A stretch of DNA of 21,055 nt from Basidiobolus ranarum (taxonomy: Eukaryota > Basidiobolomycota > Basidiobolomycetes > Basidiobolales). Below, piece after piece: positions 1-9,822 of the stretch. Below the pieces are notes generated by a model. It was not told the DNA's origin and did not search any database. It saw nothing but the letters and a program-made list of their open reading frames with translations. The translations under genes were made by a program, and so were the position numbers. Each line of letters begins with the position of its first letter. The first letter of the stretch is position 1. The DNA lies in the NCBI GenBank assembly GCA_040143965.1, contig JASJQH010007089.1, positions 1 through 21,055 on the forward strand, read 5' to 3'.

Positions 1-93
1 TTTATCATATTTATTATCTCTATCTTTATACACCTAACTATTTCATATATCACATATAAGTTAGTTAACATTACTTAGTCAAATATCACTTAG

Positions 94-954
94 CTGAAAA
101 TTGGAACATATCCCAATTTCAATACACCTATATCCCAAAATACGCCAGTTCACCCATATCTAGCAACTACTTTGGGCTTACCACCTCAATATCAATACGT
201 CTTGATCAAGTAAGTAACATAGTGGACTATTGTGATGATTAAATACTAATATAGCTTTCAGTGGCTTACCATACTTGATGCAAATGGCGAACCCGGTCAC
301 TCCTAACATTGGCAATCCGATGAGTTTTACTTCAGGTGCCGCTCCACCCGTAGCGGCCCCTGAACCACTTATGGCACAAGTACCACCGAACATAATCCCT
401 CCTGAAGTTAATGGAATACAACGTAACCGTCAGCTGGCGCAATCCATGTGGCTAGTCTTTAGATTGGTTTTTTTCGCTTATTTGTTTGGCCAAGGAGCGA
501 GCTTTGAAAGAATGGTGCTCATTTCGTTAGTTTGCATGGTGGTTTACTTGTAAGTATTATTCTATCCTTGTGGTTATCTTATGGACAATAGTAACAAAAA
601 TCAATTGGTAGATATCAAACTGGTAGACTACGTGTCGTACGCGTCCAAATCAATCAACTAAACCTCAGAAATCCACAAAATGTGTTTCCTCTAGATCAGC
701 AAAATCCGGTACCAATAGCACCTCAAAACCAAAACCAACAGCAACCACAACCACAACAACCACAACCACAACAACAACCACCTCAACACCAACCCGAAAA
801 CCAAGCACCTCAACCAGAATCTCAACCACAAGAGCCACCAAGAGACGCTTTAGGTATTCTTAAAGTTGCCATTTTAACGTTTTTCAGATCTATCATCCCA
901 AGCGATCGGATTCGTGATATTCAACCAGAGGATATTGAAAACCAAATGTTTTAA
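94..954 (+). CDS. HERP (HERPUD)-like ER membrane protein, 3' part of the gene
   Basis: Exons 94-209, 262-549 and 612-954 (stop) are joined by two GT-AG introns (52 and 62 nt) that keep frame, giving the last 248 residues. Position 91-93 is an in-frame stop directly before 94 and reads as a 3' splice site (CACTTAG), with no ATG in 1-93, so the start and any N-terminal ubiquitin-like domain lie to the left of the window. The protein has a membrane hairpin running from SMWLVFRLVFFAYLFGQ to MVLISLVCMVVYLYQTGRLR, then a Gln/Pro-rich stretch, then a hydrophobic C-terminal segment (ALGILKVAILTFFRSIIPS). This order matches the C-terminal half of HERPUD1, including its final FKTFFASLLPE-like motif. 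In other organisms HERP sits in the ER membrane and links the Hrd1 ubiquitin ligase to degradation of misfolded proteins. That role is inferred here; the family match is good but not complete because the N-terminus is missing. Confidence 0.72.
726..792 (+). repeat. CAA/CCA low-complexity tract coding for Gln/Pro
   Basis: An imperfect run of CAA and CCA codons inside the last exon of the HERP-like gene encodes a Gln/Pro-rich linker between the membrane hairpin and the C-terminal hydrophobic segment. Such tracts change length easily between strains. Confidence 0.8.
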
Positions 955-1506
955 GCACTGTAATAGACCATACATCTACGAATTCAGGTTGATTTACTTT
1001 ACTTAGGTATCAAAGACCCGCTCATTCCTCATTATTATCCAAGAAGATTTCTTCCTCACTTCACCTCCCTAACTTAACCTCTGCCGTTCCTCACCAAATC
1101 TTTTATCACCAAGCGAACATTTCATATTATGACGTGCTGGTACCCGTTGTTCTTGAGAGATTTTCCCATTTCCATTTCCTTCAAGTCTCATGTGATAGAA
1201 GGAACATTCAATCTGAAGTAGATTCTCCTCATCTCCATTTTTCTGTAATTTGTAAAAATTTTGTTCTGTGACTTTACCAAATTTCAGGAATAATGACACG
1301 AGGATTCGTTTATTTGACATAAAAGTCCTTAAATAAATAACATACATACATACACGTAAAACATACACACAAATCCCATATACATATGATCAAGAGGTGC
1401 TCACCATTATACTAGGAAAATATACATGCTCATGAGAGAAAGAAATATTCGAAATAACCCATTGTTAATGAAGAATCTATCGTTCGTCAATAAGTAACTC
1501 ATCTAA
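955..1506. other. convergent 3' intergenic region
   Basis: This spacer lies between the 3' ends of the HERP-like gene and the flippase gene. No convincing coding sequence was seen on either strand; the open frames present show no domain, splice support or family resemblance. A short ATAC/ACAT-rich microsatellite lies at about 1340-1377. The region most likely holds the two 3' UTRs and polyadenylation sites. Confidence 0.6.
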
Positions 1507-4500
1507 TTAGATGGTCAATAGAGACGTTCGTCGGTTTAATTGGGTCATTGGAGGCTGTGATGAGATGGAATCCTCTGGCATATCTGTTGCCACTGGTGGA
1601 TCAAGATGAGGGTAAGCAATACTCTCTTCCTGTATGATATGAGCATCCCTTGGCCAGAATGTACGGGATACGTAGAGGGCGATGAAATCAGGTAAGAGGG
1701 CTAACGCACTTACTAATATTATTGCCAAATAATAATCTGGCATTTGATGCATAGCTACGAAGATTCCTTTATCCAGGAATCCAATGAATTCTCCTACATA
1801 AAAGAATAGGATATAGACGACGAGACTTAAAAGTAAAGTCACATATGTAGGCCACACCCAATAGTGAACCATCAAAAAGAATTTCAAATATACCACGATT
1901 AAGATCATAGTGTCTGCCAAGAAGGCTTGCATTCGAATATCCATCACTTGACCATCTCCATAGAAACCACCGTATTGTTGCATTAGGGAGACGATTATAT
2001 ATACAGCTGCAGAATGCCACAAAGAAGAGAAACCCCAATAAACCCATAGTTTGGCATTCCAATAATTTCCATCTTTGACTTCTTTATAGAGACGTGGATA
2101 TTGCGCAATCTTTTCTTCCGCTACATCCTTATCGAATATGGCGGCGGCAATCGGGGGGAGAACGGTGAATATAACATTCCAAAGAGTCAAAAAAACGTCA
2201 ATATAAATGGATTGACCCGACCAAGCACTTTGGATACCAAACCAATATTGGACTGTAATCAAAGCGATACTCTTATAAAATGAGTAATAAATCATCTCGG
2301 CAATTCTCAGATGTGAGAATCGTCCGTGTACAGAGAGTAATCTTCGAAGGGATTTGAACTCGTTGAATGAGTAATCACTAGCGCGAACTGCTTGTGCACC
2401 TTCCATACCTTTGATACCAATACCGACATGAGCTTCTTGTATCATACTCACATCATTGGCGCCGTCCCCTATGGCTAGTGTGACTTTTTGAAGCTTTTTC
2501 TTGACCATCCTTACAACAAGTGATTTTTGCAGTGGCGTAACTCTGCAGCAAATCACGGAATGGCACATTTCAGCGATTTTCAAGAAGCGATCGATCAACA
2601 TATCATCACCAAGTACATATACTAAGGCTTCACCGTTCACCACGAGAGCATTGACACCTGATTCTTGGTTCTCTAGAAATCTCTCAATCTTAGCCATTTT
2701 CTTTTCGCAGTCAACTGGCGAGCGTCCAGCTAAGACCATCACCTCCATATCGGCTGAAAGCAATCTAGATGATTTCCCAATCTTGATGGCGGTTTCTTGC
2801 TTGTCTCCTGTTAATAACCAAATCTTGATGTCACATTTGAGTAAGTACTCGATGGTTTCCGGTACTTGATCTTGGAGTTTATCTTCAATGGCTGTACATC
2901 CAAGCAACAATAAATCTCTTTCGATCATTTCACATGCTTGGGCGAGTTTCTTTTGACGATCAGAAAGGGCTCTTTCTGCGTAATCATATTCCGTCTTGAA
3001 AGTTTCATATTCTTCGGTGGTAAGTTTTCTCCAAGCAACCATTAAAGTACGAAGACCACCATCTGAAAAGTGATCTAAAGCGGAGGTGACATCGTCCACA
3101 TTTTGCCCCTCTTGAAGCCTACTTAGGATGATATTATCGGCACCTTTGCAATACAATACAATCCCATCATCTGTTTCCACAATGATCGACATTCTCTTTC
3201 TGTCAGAGTTGAATTCCAACACATTCAATACTGGAAACTCCATCTTCTTTCCAAGAAAGGAGATGGTCATGAGGTCTTTTTTCCTTCTTAACAGTTCTAT
3301 CTTATTTTCTTTGAGAGCCGAGACAATGGCTATTTCGTCAGGGGATGGAGATTCAAATTCAATCTCACCGGTGTCATCATTTTCAACTGTCATTACTTCA
3401 TGACATAAAATCAGTGCATGGCAGAAGGTGGTAGTCAACTCTTTAGTATGTCCAGAGGAGGTTTCCAGGCTCGATAAGCGTTTGAGTAATGAACCGGGAT
3501 GTTTTAATTCGTTAATCAGATGCTTTCCAATACACCAATGAGACAATTTCATGATGTTTCGGGTTAGAGTACCAGTTTTATCCGAAAAGATGTATTCTAC
3601 AACGCCAAGATCTTCATTTAAATTGGAACTTTGTGGCTTCATACGATCTCCGTTAGGGGCTCTCATTTGATCATCCCAATTCATGAACACAATTTGTACC
3701 ACACGAACAATCTCGACAGTTACAAATACTGAGATGGGAATCACGTAGGTGTAGATAACAAAGAATGTCATGAAGTCGGCGACTACGCTCTGTTGATTTG
3801 GAACATAATCATTAGGATCAAGTATTCTCCGGCAAAGATAGGATGGACATTTACCTTGGCTTTGGTGGATTTCTCGTAAGGGGTAACCAGATACCAAGCA
3901 TTTGGGTACGAGTGATTTCTCTGAGTATCCTAAAGGCATTGGAATCGAGAATGGTAAATAGCTAGTTTCAAATGATATGAGTGAACTCTACTTACAGAGG
4001 GGATGTATTCAAGACAGATGCTTGATATCAACAAAAAAAGGTTAAATACAAAGATCCCTAATAGCATTCTATTTAGCTTCTTCTCCATAGTAGAGAATTT
4101 CAGTTTGGAATTCTTCAAATTCCTAGAAAAATGGGAATTTTCATTGGTGTTCATATTCGAGATGGTGTCATACAAAAATTACGTAGAGATTTACCTAAAT
4201 ATTTTGGTATCAGAACCAACATAAATTGTTACTCCATAGACATACTCGGTGTTTTTCAGAAGAGTTCCACGTAATAACATGTTGTCCAGTGCAAGTGGCT
4301 CTACGCTATCCTCTCCTTCATCATGAATAATAGCGCGTCCTTCGAACGAAGTAAGTCTTTCATTCGGCTCTTCGCATTGAACACGTCCATGAATCTTGGC
4401 AATTGTCTGTTCTCAAAATAGAGTTTTTTAAGTATTTGATGAGAATGGTGTATGTTAAGAGGCGACATACCTCGGGGGTATCAAATTCATGGGTAAATGG

Positions 4501-5421
4501 TACTGCTAATCTACGTTTCAGGTTGGTTTCACCATCCAGCTCCATTGTCTCCACAAAGCAAGTATCCTCGTCAGTACTAGTACTTAAGATCATCATATCA
4601 GCCGGAATTTTTTCATTTTTATGAATTTTCAACTAAAGTAGTGAAGCTCAAGTTAAACGGGGTTCTTACAATCACTCGGTAAAAATAGTCACTTACCACA
4701 TCTCCAGGGACAATATCTTTACATATAATATCGTCTAACTCTCCTTTCCGAATGATTTTGTATATTTGATTGTTAGCAAGCTTGTCCTGCTTGTACCGTT
4801 TCTAGAAAAAAATTATCCCGGGAATATTAGATAATACTCTCGAGCAACTGGTTCTATAGGAAAGCCAGATTTCGAAACAAAGCATACATACATAATCCTC
4901 GATGGCGTCTTTGATAGCAGTAACGGCTAATACAAAAAGTAAAGGTAGGATTTGGGTAACAGGCTCTAGAGACGGTTCGATAGCAACAAAAATGGTTCCA
5001 AGTAAGAAATAAAGATTATAAAATCTTCGAAACTATTTTCGAGATAAAATATAAAATAGATAACTGTTAGTACGGTGGAAATGAAGCAGACAAAATAGTA
5101 TGGATTTACTTGATAAAACAAATTCTTCGGAAGAAACGTCAGCAAAGTATACTTGGTCGTTCTTATATTATTAGTTGTGTAGTGGTACTTTTCTGTCAGT
5201 TCAGCATTTGGCTCATTGAACACAACCTCATACCGAACCTCGTTTGTTTCTCGTCTAACTAGTTGTGGAGCAGCGACTACACTACTACTACTATTATTGA
5301 AATGCTGAGTGTGAAAAGAAGGTCGAGATTTAGGAGGTATGTGAAATACCCCGCTTGTAGAAGATATTTGAGTTGAAGCCTGGGATGCGTTGTCCTCTTC
5401 GTTGCGGTGAGGAGTCAACAT
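1507..5421 (-). CDS. P4-ATPase, Drs2-type phospholipid flippase
   Basis: Eight exons on the minus strand: 5421-5110, 5032-4892, 4801-4697, 4632-4471, 4406-4195, 4122-3996, 3929-3855 and 3789-1507. All seven introns (64-90 nt) are GT-AG and in frame, giving about 1138 residues, a normal length. The enzyme uses ATP to move phospholipids to the cytosolic leaflet of Golgi, endosome or plasma membranes. Motifs seen: TFLPKNLFYQFRRF before TM1, the actuator DGET (about residues 219-222, diagnostic of P4 rather than ion pumps), the phosphorylation site DKTGT (Asp448), KGADNI in the nucleotide-binding domain, and GDGANDVSMIQ (about 819) at the hinge. Several C-terminal membrane spans follow, and the end (WPRDAHIIQE) resembles Drs2. 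The ATG at 5421 is the first in-frame ATG of exon 1. All catalytic motifs are intact. Members usually need a Cdc50 partner, which is not in this window. Confidence 0.93.
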
Positions 5422-6540
5422 GTGATATTTGAGGGTAAGGTTTGAATAGGCGTGAATGCTCCAGTGTAAATGAATATATACACCGAACAAATAAAAAAAA
5501 TCAAGCTATTGACTAACCAGAAAGATTCGAAATGTAATCTCAGACTAGGTTGATCAATTTAAACTCTTTAGGTGGATAGAGTTGTTCCGGATTTTCCGTT
5601 GATTTTGAAGTTCTATATTTGCCTATTAATAAATCTTAAAATAATCTTTAATGTAAATAGCGGGAATAAGCCCGCCATTTGGAAATAGTATGGAAATCAC
5701 TTCACTACAAGCATCACTTTGTGACTGTTTCTAGCTATTTCGATCAAGTACGCACTCTGTTGCCTATCTATGTTGATCAGCGCGACTTTGAAATGTAATA
5801 TTGAAATTAGATTAACCAAACCTCATGGATGAATTGGATTTATTCCGGCCGATACACTTCTATGGATATTGTTATTCGGAGACTAGTACCGAGTCATGCA
5901 CCTCTCTGCATTTTCACGATGATTTTCACGGGCGTTCAGCTGTTTCTCTAGTAGAAAAAATACTAGAAAGGAAAGCCCAGCTATCCATAATCGCAACAAT
6001 CGGGAGCTGAGTAATCGTATACTCTTATTGCCCTTGCCGTATCCATCGTCAATACTAGGATAGAGAATGGGCATCTAAAGCAACATCTTGTAATACATGT
6101 GGGAAGATAGAACAAACTACTCACGTCCAATGTCCCCATCTTCGTACCACTTTTCAATGTCACCAATACATATTAATTATTAGAGGATATTCAAGTGTAC
6201 AATATAGTTGTTTCTCATTCCTTAGTGTTGTACTCATAAATGTCAATTTAAATTGGCAGGATTAAACTCAAAGTTAATTATGGCTCGTGAACATACCGAT
6301 AAATTTAGAGGAAACCCCAACCAATACATTGAAACTCCCTTATCAGTTTGGTATCATCTGCTCTATTCCGTTTCATCAGTTAAGTGATTTCTCAGTTCTC
6401 ACAAATATCTCGCTATCAAACATGTATCATCCTTGTAGCAAAGTCATACATTTATTACAAGATATTGCAACAATAAAAGCAAGGAAGGTGATGATGTGTC
6501 TTGGTAGACTCGTTCATCAACTTTCAGTTCTGCCCCCATC
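5422..6540. other. divergent intergenic region, promoter of the first PLA2-like gene
   Basis: This spacer separates the flippase start from the first PLA2-like gene. Open frames at 5825-6010 (+) and 5883-6074 (-) look spurious. From about 5918 the DNA resembles the upstream flank of the second PLA2-like gene: GATTTTCACG at 5921-5930, ACTAGAAAGGAAAG at 5962-5975 and TATCAAACATGT at 6414-6425 recur in order at 7611-7622, 7677-7690 and 7968-7979. An AATAAAA element at 6472-6478, about 65 bp before the ATG, is a possible TATA-like core promoter. Confidence 0.6.
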
Positions 6541-7050
6541 ATGTATAAAATCGCTTTGCTTGGTTGGACGTTGTTGAGTGCTCTCTTGGTTGCATCGCAG
6601 GTGCCTGAGATGCCACCTTTGGTTTGTCCATCAGATAGAAAACCAACAGACCACCTTGGTTGTCGGGCTTTAATTCAGAAATTCCCTGGTAGCGGCATGG
6701 GTGTGTGTTGTGCTTACCGTGATCGTTGTATTAGAACCTGTAATTATAGTAAATTGGCGTGTGAATACGAGTATGGTGCATGTATGCTGAGTGTTTGTCG
6801 GTCAACGAGCATTCAATTCCCGGAGCTCAATCAAAAGGATTGCATTAATCAGTGGACCACTATCTATAGCGGTGGTTTCAAGAAACTTAACCTCACCACT
6901 GCTTACGATTTCTCATGTGAATACATGTTTGAACTAAGGAAAGTGAGCGGATGTCCAAATCCCGATGGTACACCCAAGCCAGTTTACTTGGACACTTACC
7001 AGGATCCAGAGTTAGATGCATTTCAAAGATTCTGGGACATTCCCCTCTAA
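6541..7050 (+). CDS. secreted group XII PLA2-like protein, copy A (probable pseudoenzyme)
   Basis: Intron-free, 169 residues. An N-terminal hydrophobic segment (residues 1-19, ending LLVASQ) looks like a signal peptide. The mature part has 12 cysteines. Residues 56-86 read CC-x2-R-D-R-C-x3-C-x6-C-x6-C-x4-C, which is exactly the spacing of group XII phospholipase A2 (CCNQHDRC...), with the shared SK before the fourth cysteine of the motif. The calcium/catalytic region differs: the general-base His is Arg60, although the neighbouring Asp61 is kept, and no canonical glycine-rich calcium loop is evident. So the fold is probably PLA2-like but phospholipase activity is unlikely, as in vertebrate PLA2G12B, where this His is also lost. 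Two N-glycosylation sequons are present (NYS, NLT). The C-terminal tail (about 121-169) is not part of the PLA2 core. It is 69% identical to copy B (117 of 169, ungapped). The ligand is unknown. Confidence 0.8.
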   Translation: MYKIALLGWTLLSALLVASQVPEMPPLVCPSDRKPTDHLGCRALIQKFPGSGMGVCCAYRDRCIRTCNYSKLACEYEYGACMLSVCRSTSIQFPELNQKDCINQWTTIYSGGFKKLNLTTAYDFSCEYMFELRKVSGCPNPDGTPKPVYLDTYQDPELDAFQRFWDIPL

Positions 7051-8063
7051 CTCCTACCATAATCTTGTCTCTCCTCCATGTAGTCCTGTTTAATTTGGCA
7101 TTTTGGACAACAGGTTCTGGACAACAGGTTTTGCTGAATTTTGTATTCCGGTAATAAAACAATAGATTTGTTGAATTTTGCATTCCAGACGATGAATTTT
7201 GTATTTCCTTCTGTCACATCGTCGTATTCAATTTAATGAGGTCACACCAACTTCAGTGAGTGACAATCAATGAGGAGCTTTAACCGATTTGTAAAAAAAC
7301 TGATCACTGTATATATGCTATTGTTAGATAATTAGCACATCCAATTTCCCAGTTCTTGTATCCGTCTTCCTTGAGGATATTTAGTGAATACTTGAATGTT
7401 GTCAGTTAGTTGTAGAGATATACAGATTCAAACTTCGAAGTGAAAGAAAAATAGCTGTTATAAGCCATAAAGTTATATTTGCAAAACACTTCTTTGTAAC
7501 GCAAAGGCCTCCACTTCGATTTGAGTTACGAGATTCAACCATCTATTTTGGGAATTATATCTACCAGACAATTCGACCATTTCCGGTGCAGTCTTCTGCA
7601 TTATCACCTAATGATTTTCACGAGTATTCACCCGCTCCTACATGGTTCCTTCTACCTCATTTAATACTTAGAAACACTAGAAAGGAAAGGAGTCCTCTTG
7701 GCTATCTACAGATGGATACAGATGCGAGTTCATCGGAACAGATTCAGCATTCAAGTTTAGTGATAGATCGTGGCCAATAAATGTTCGCAGGAGTTGACTC
7801 ACTATTGATTTATTGTTTACTGGAGGAAGAGTATGACGAGTCTCGTCTTCCTATTCGAGTTACATCATCCCTGCTTTGTTCAGTTTCATTAACGAGGTGA
7901 CGAATGGTCTTTTCTAGCGATAACGAACCCATCTCAACCTGATATGCTCTTGAAAAGAAAGCTGAGTTATCAAACATGTGTCATCCTTCTACCAAAGCCA
8001 TGCGCTTATTGCAACCATAAAACTAGAGAAGATCACTGAAAGGTCCTGTCCCCTCTCTTCACT
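7051..8063. other. intergenic region between the PLA2-like genes
   Basis: Holds the 3' end of copy A, including an AATAAA at 7153-7158, and the promoter of copy B. The open frame at 7586-7780 lies in the duplicated upstream flank and its reading frame is not kept in the matching DNA of unit 1, so it is not called. A CATAAAA element at about 8015-8021 matches in position the AATAAAA upstream of copy A. Confidence 0.6.
7153..7158 (+). terminator. polyadenylation signal of PLA2-like copy A
   Basis: AATAAA about 100 nt after the stop, inside a GTAATAAAACAATAGAT block that recurs after copy B. Confidence 0.5.
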
Positions 8064-8573
8064 ATGTACAGAATTTATATGCTTGTTTGGCCGCTGCTAA
8101 ACGCTCTTTTGGTTATATCACAGGTGCCTGATATGCCACCTTTGGTTTGTCCATCAGATAGTAAACCCACGGCCAACCTTGGTTGTCAGACTTTAGCTCA
8201 GAAATTCCCCAACAGTAACATCAATCAATGCTGTGCTTTCCGTGAACGCTGTATTAGAACCTGCGACCACAGCAAATTGATGTGTGAATATGAATTTAGT
8301 ATGTGCATGTTGAGTATTTGTCAATCACTTAGTCTTCAATATCCAATCCTTGATCACAAAACCTGTCTTAAGCGATGGTCCGACATCCATAGCGATGGCT
8401 ACAAGAGCCTCAATCTCACCGATGCTTATGATTTCTCATGTGAATATATGTTTGAACTAAGGAAAGTAAGCGGATGTTCCAATCCCTATGGCACGCCCAA
8501 ATCAATTTACTTGGATACTTATAGTGATCCAGAGTTAGATACGTTTCAAAGGTTTTGGGACATTCCCCTCTGA
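8064..8573 (+). CDS. secreted group XII PLA2-like protein, copy B (probable pseudoenzyme)
   Basis: Intron-free, 169 residues, the same length as copy A with no gap needed to align them. Residues 1-19 look like a signal peptide. All 12 cysteines of copy A are kept, including the group XII spacing at 56-86. Here the catalytic pair is replaced at both positions (Arg60 and Glu61 in place of His-Asp), so hydrolysis is even less likely than in copy A. One sequon (NLT) is shared with copy A. The tail from about 121, AYDFSCEYMFELRKVSGC onward, is almost unchanged between copies while the helical core differs at over 40% of positions. This suggests the tail has its own constrained job, or recent gene conversion. 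An intact frame in both copies argues that they are functional proteins and not decaying genes. Confidence 0.8.
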   Translation: MYRIYMLVWPLLNALLVISQVPDMPPLVCPSDSKPTANLGCQTLAQKFPNSNINQCCAFRERCIRTCDHSKLMCEYEFSMCMLSICQSLSLQYPILDHKTCLKRWSDIHSDGYKSLNLTDAYDFSCEYMFELRKVSGCSNPYGTPKSIYLDTYSDPELDTFQRFWDIPL

Positions 8574-9011
8574 ATCCTGATTATTGAGTGTATCCCTCCT
8601 TCGCTTGACATTTCAGTAATAAAACAATAGATCTTGTGTTTCCTGTCATTACATCCTGTGCAATGAGATCAGCTCCGCATTAGATTTATGGTTAACGACA
8701 ATCGATGAAGAGAGCCACATCTAGGTTCATAGATGTCAAAGAATTGCAGTAACTTCAATATATATTAAAGTGAATTTAGATTTGATTAATAAATCCGATT
8801 ACTGGATCATTGTATTAGTCTTCTTTCAAGACATTAGCAATTTGGGGAATATTTGGGTGTAATGTGGTGCCAGTTAGTTGTAGAGGTATAGAATTTCTGA
8901 AGTAATGAAAGTAAATTTAAGTTTCGTTTGCGTGGACAACCACGGTATGTGAGAGGGAAATAGTAGCAAATATACATGACGGAAAAAATTAATGGTCTAT
9001 AAGGAATTATT
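8574..9011. other. convergent 3' intergenic region
   Basis: Lies between copy B and the coiled-coil gene. It contains the end of duplication unit 2 (to about 8915). No credible coding sequence was seen. Confidence 0.6.
8618..8623 (+). terminator. polyadenylation signal of PLA2-like copy B
   Basis: AATAAA 45 nt after the stop, in the same GTAATAAAACAATAGAT block found after copy A. Confidence 0.5.
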
Positions 9012-9533
9012 CTATTGCTCGTCATCACCATTTTCACTTTTGGAGGTTAAAAGTGGTTGGCTTTTACGTTGTGATATGGTGCTATCAAAAGAGTTCAATT
9101 TACATAGTAAACGCTCTACACACTCACGAGTTACTCGGTTTTCCTCTCTCAATTCAGCCACTTGTTTCGTCAACATTTGATGCTCCAAGTCTTTACGTTC
9201 TGATTGGAGTTTAAGAGTTTTCAACATCGCATTTGACATGGAGAGTACTTCTTCGATCTGATTTAGGGCATTCTTGGCTTTTGTTACATTTTGAGCTTTG
9301 ATGGGATTAGGCCTTTGCTGTTTTACTACGGGAAAAGTCTCTGGTTTTGGTTGTGATTGCGACGTAGCCAAGAAACGCAACTGTGGAGGTAGCATATCAG
9401 CAGTTAACTGTGTACTGTCAATGGTGCGTGGGACATTAGAAGTGCTGAGAACACTGGCGTAGCGAACGTGTTTGGAAAATCCAGGGCGGGAGAAGCGACT
9501 CAAAGTTTGTTGCGATTTAGAAAGAAGAGACAT
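9012..9533 (-). CDS. mitochondrially targeted coiled-coil protein, unknown function
   Basis: Single exon, 173 residues, not recognised as a known family. The ATG at 9533 is the first in frame. The N-terminus (MSLLSKSQQTLSRFSRPGFS) is rich in Ser, Arg and Lys with no acidic residue for about 35 positions, as in a cleavable mitochondrial presequence. A proline-rich linker follows (about 50-82). Residues about 86-146 then form a long charged helix with heptad-like hydrophobic spacing (IEEVLSMSNAMLKTLKL, LTKQVAELREENRVTREC), probably a coiled coil. The last 25 residues are polar and end in GDDEQ. It could be a small mitochondrial assembly or scaffold factor, but nothing in the sequence names a partner. 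Its intact frame, good ATG and coherent architecture support a real gene. Confidence 0.7.
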   Translation of the reverse strand: MSLLSKSQQTLSRFSRPGFSKHVRYASVLSTSNVPRTIDSTQLTADMLPPQLRFLATSQSQPKPETFPVVKQQRPNPIKAQNVTKAKNALNQIEEVLSMSNAMLKTLKLQSERKDLEHQMLTKQVAELREENRVTRECVERLLCKLNSFDSTISQRKSQPLLTSKSENGDDEQ

Positions 9534-9714
9534 GATGAAATGTGTGTTGTGAAAGTTCAAAGCTCAATATAGTTAGTCTTCGAATACCAAGTATATGTAT
9601 TAAATAAGAATATCTAATGAACAAGGATAAAGATGAGATAATATTTCAAATAATTCTCAGGTGTTGATAATGACGGTCTCTGTGCAAGTTGTATGTCAAC
9701 AGATGCACCTTCGG

Positions 9715-9822
9715 TTTATATAGGTCCTTTTTTTTGTTTGCGAGAGATTCAATTGATTTCTATTAAAATAACCATAATATATCCAGTCTGAAACATACTC
9801 TGCCGTTGAGGGCCCCGATTGG
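9715..9822 (-). promoter_or_regulatory. candidate core promoter of the coiled-coil gene
   Basis: On the minus strand a CCAAT box (ATTGG on plus, 9818-9822) is followed about 95 bp later by TATATAAA (9715-9722), about 180 bp before the ATG at 9533. The order and spacing fit a TATA promoter, but both motifs are short and could be chance. Confidence 0.3.

Larger units (their letters stand above)
5918..7455 (+). repeat. tandem duplication, unit 1 (upstream flank + gene + downstream flank)
   Basis: First copy of a directly repeated segment. Besides the coding region it shares upstream blocks and downstream blocks with unit 2: GTAATAAAACAATAGAT just after the gene and CAGTTAGTTGTAGAG at 7403-7417 (8871-8885 in unit 2). 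The distance between matching blocks ranges from about 1468 to 1715 bp, so the units have gained or lost DNA in the flanks. Outer limits are approximate. Confidence 0.7.
7611..8915 (+). repeat. tandem duplication, unit 2
   Basis: Second copy of the duplicated segment, in the same orientation as unit 1. It carries PLA2-like copy B and diverged but ordered matches to the upstream and downstream flanks of unit 1. It is shorter upstream of the gene than unit 1. Limits are approximate. Confidence 0.7.

Noticed and set aside
3790-3939. An open frame running in front of the large flippase exon and starting MPLGYSEKSL
   Set aside because: This stretch includes the intron 3790-3854 and exon 3855-3929 read in the wrong frame. 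The correct frame of that exon gives NAWYL, a family feature, and joins in phase on both sides.
5825-6074. Overlapping small frames on both strands upstream of PLA2-like copy A
   Set aside because: They lie in the duplicated flank, and neither frame is kept in the matching DNA upstream of copy B.
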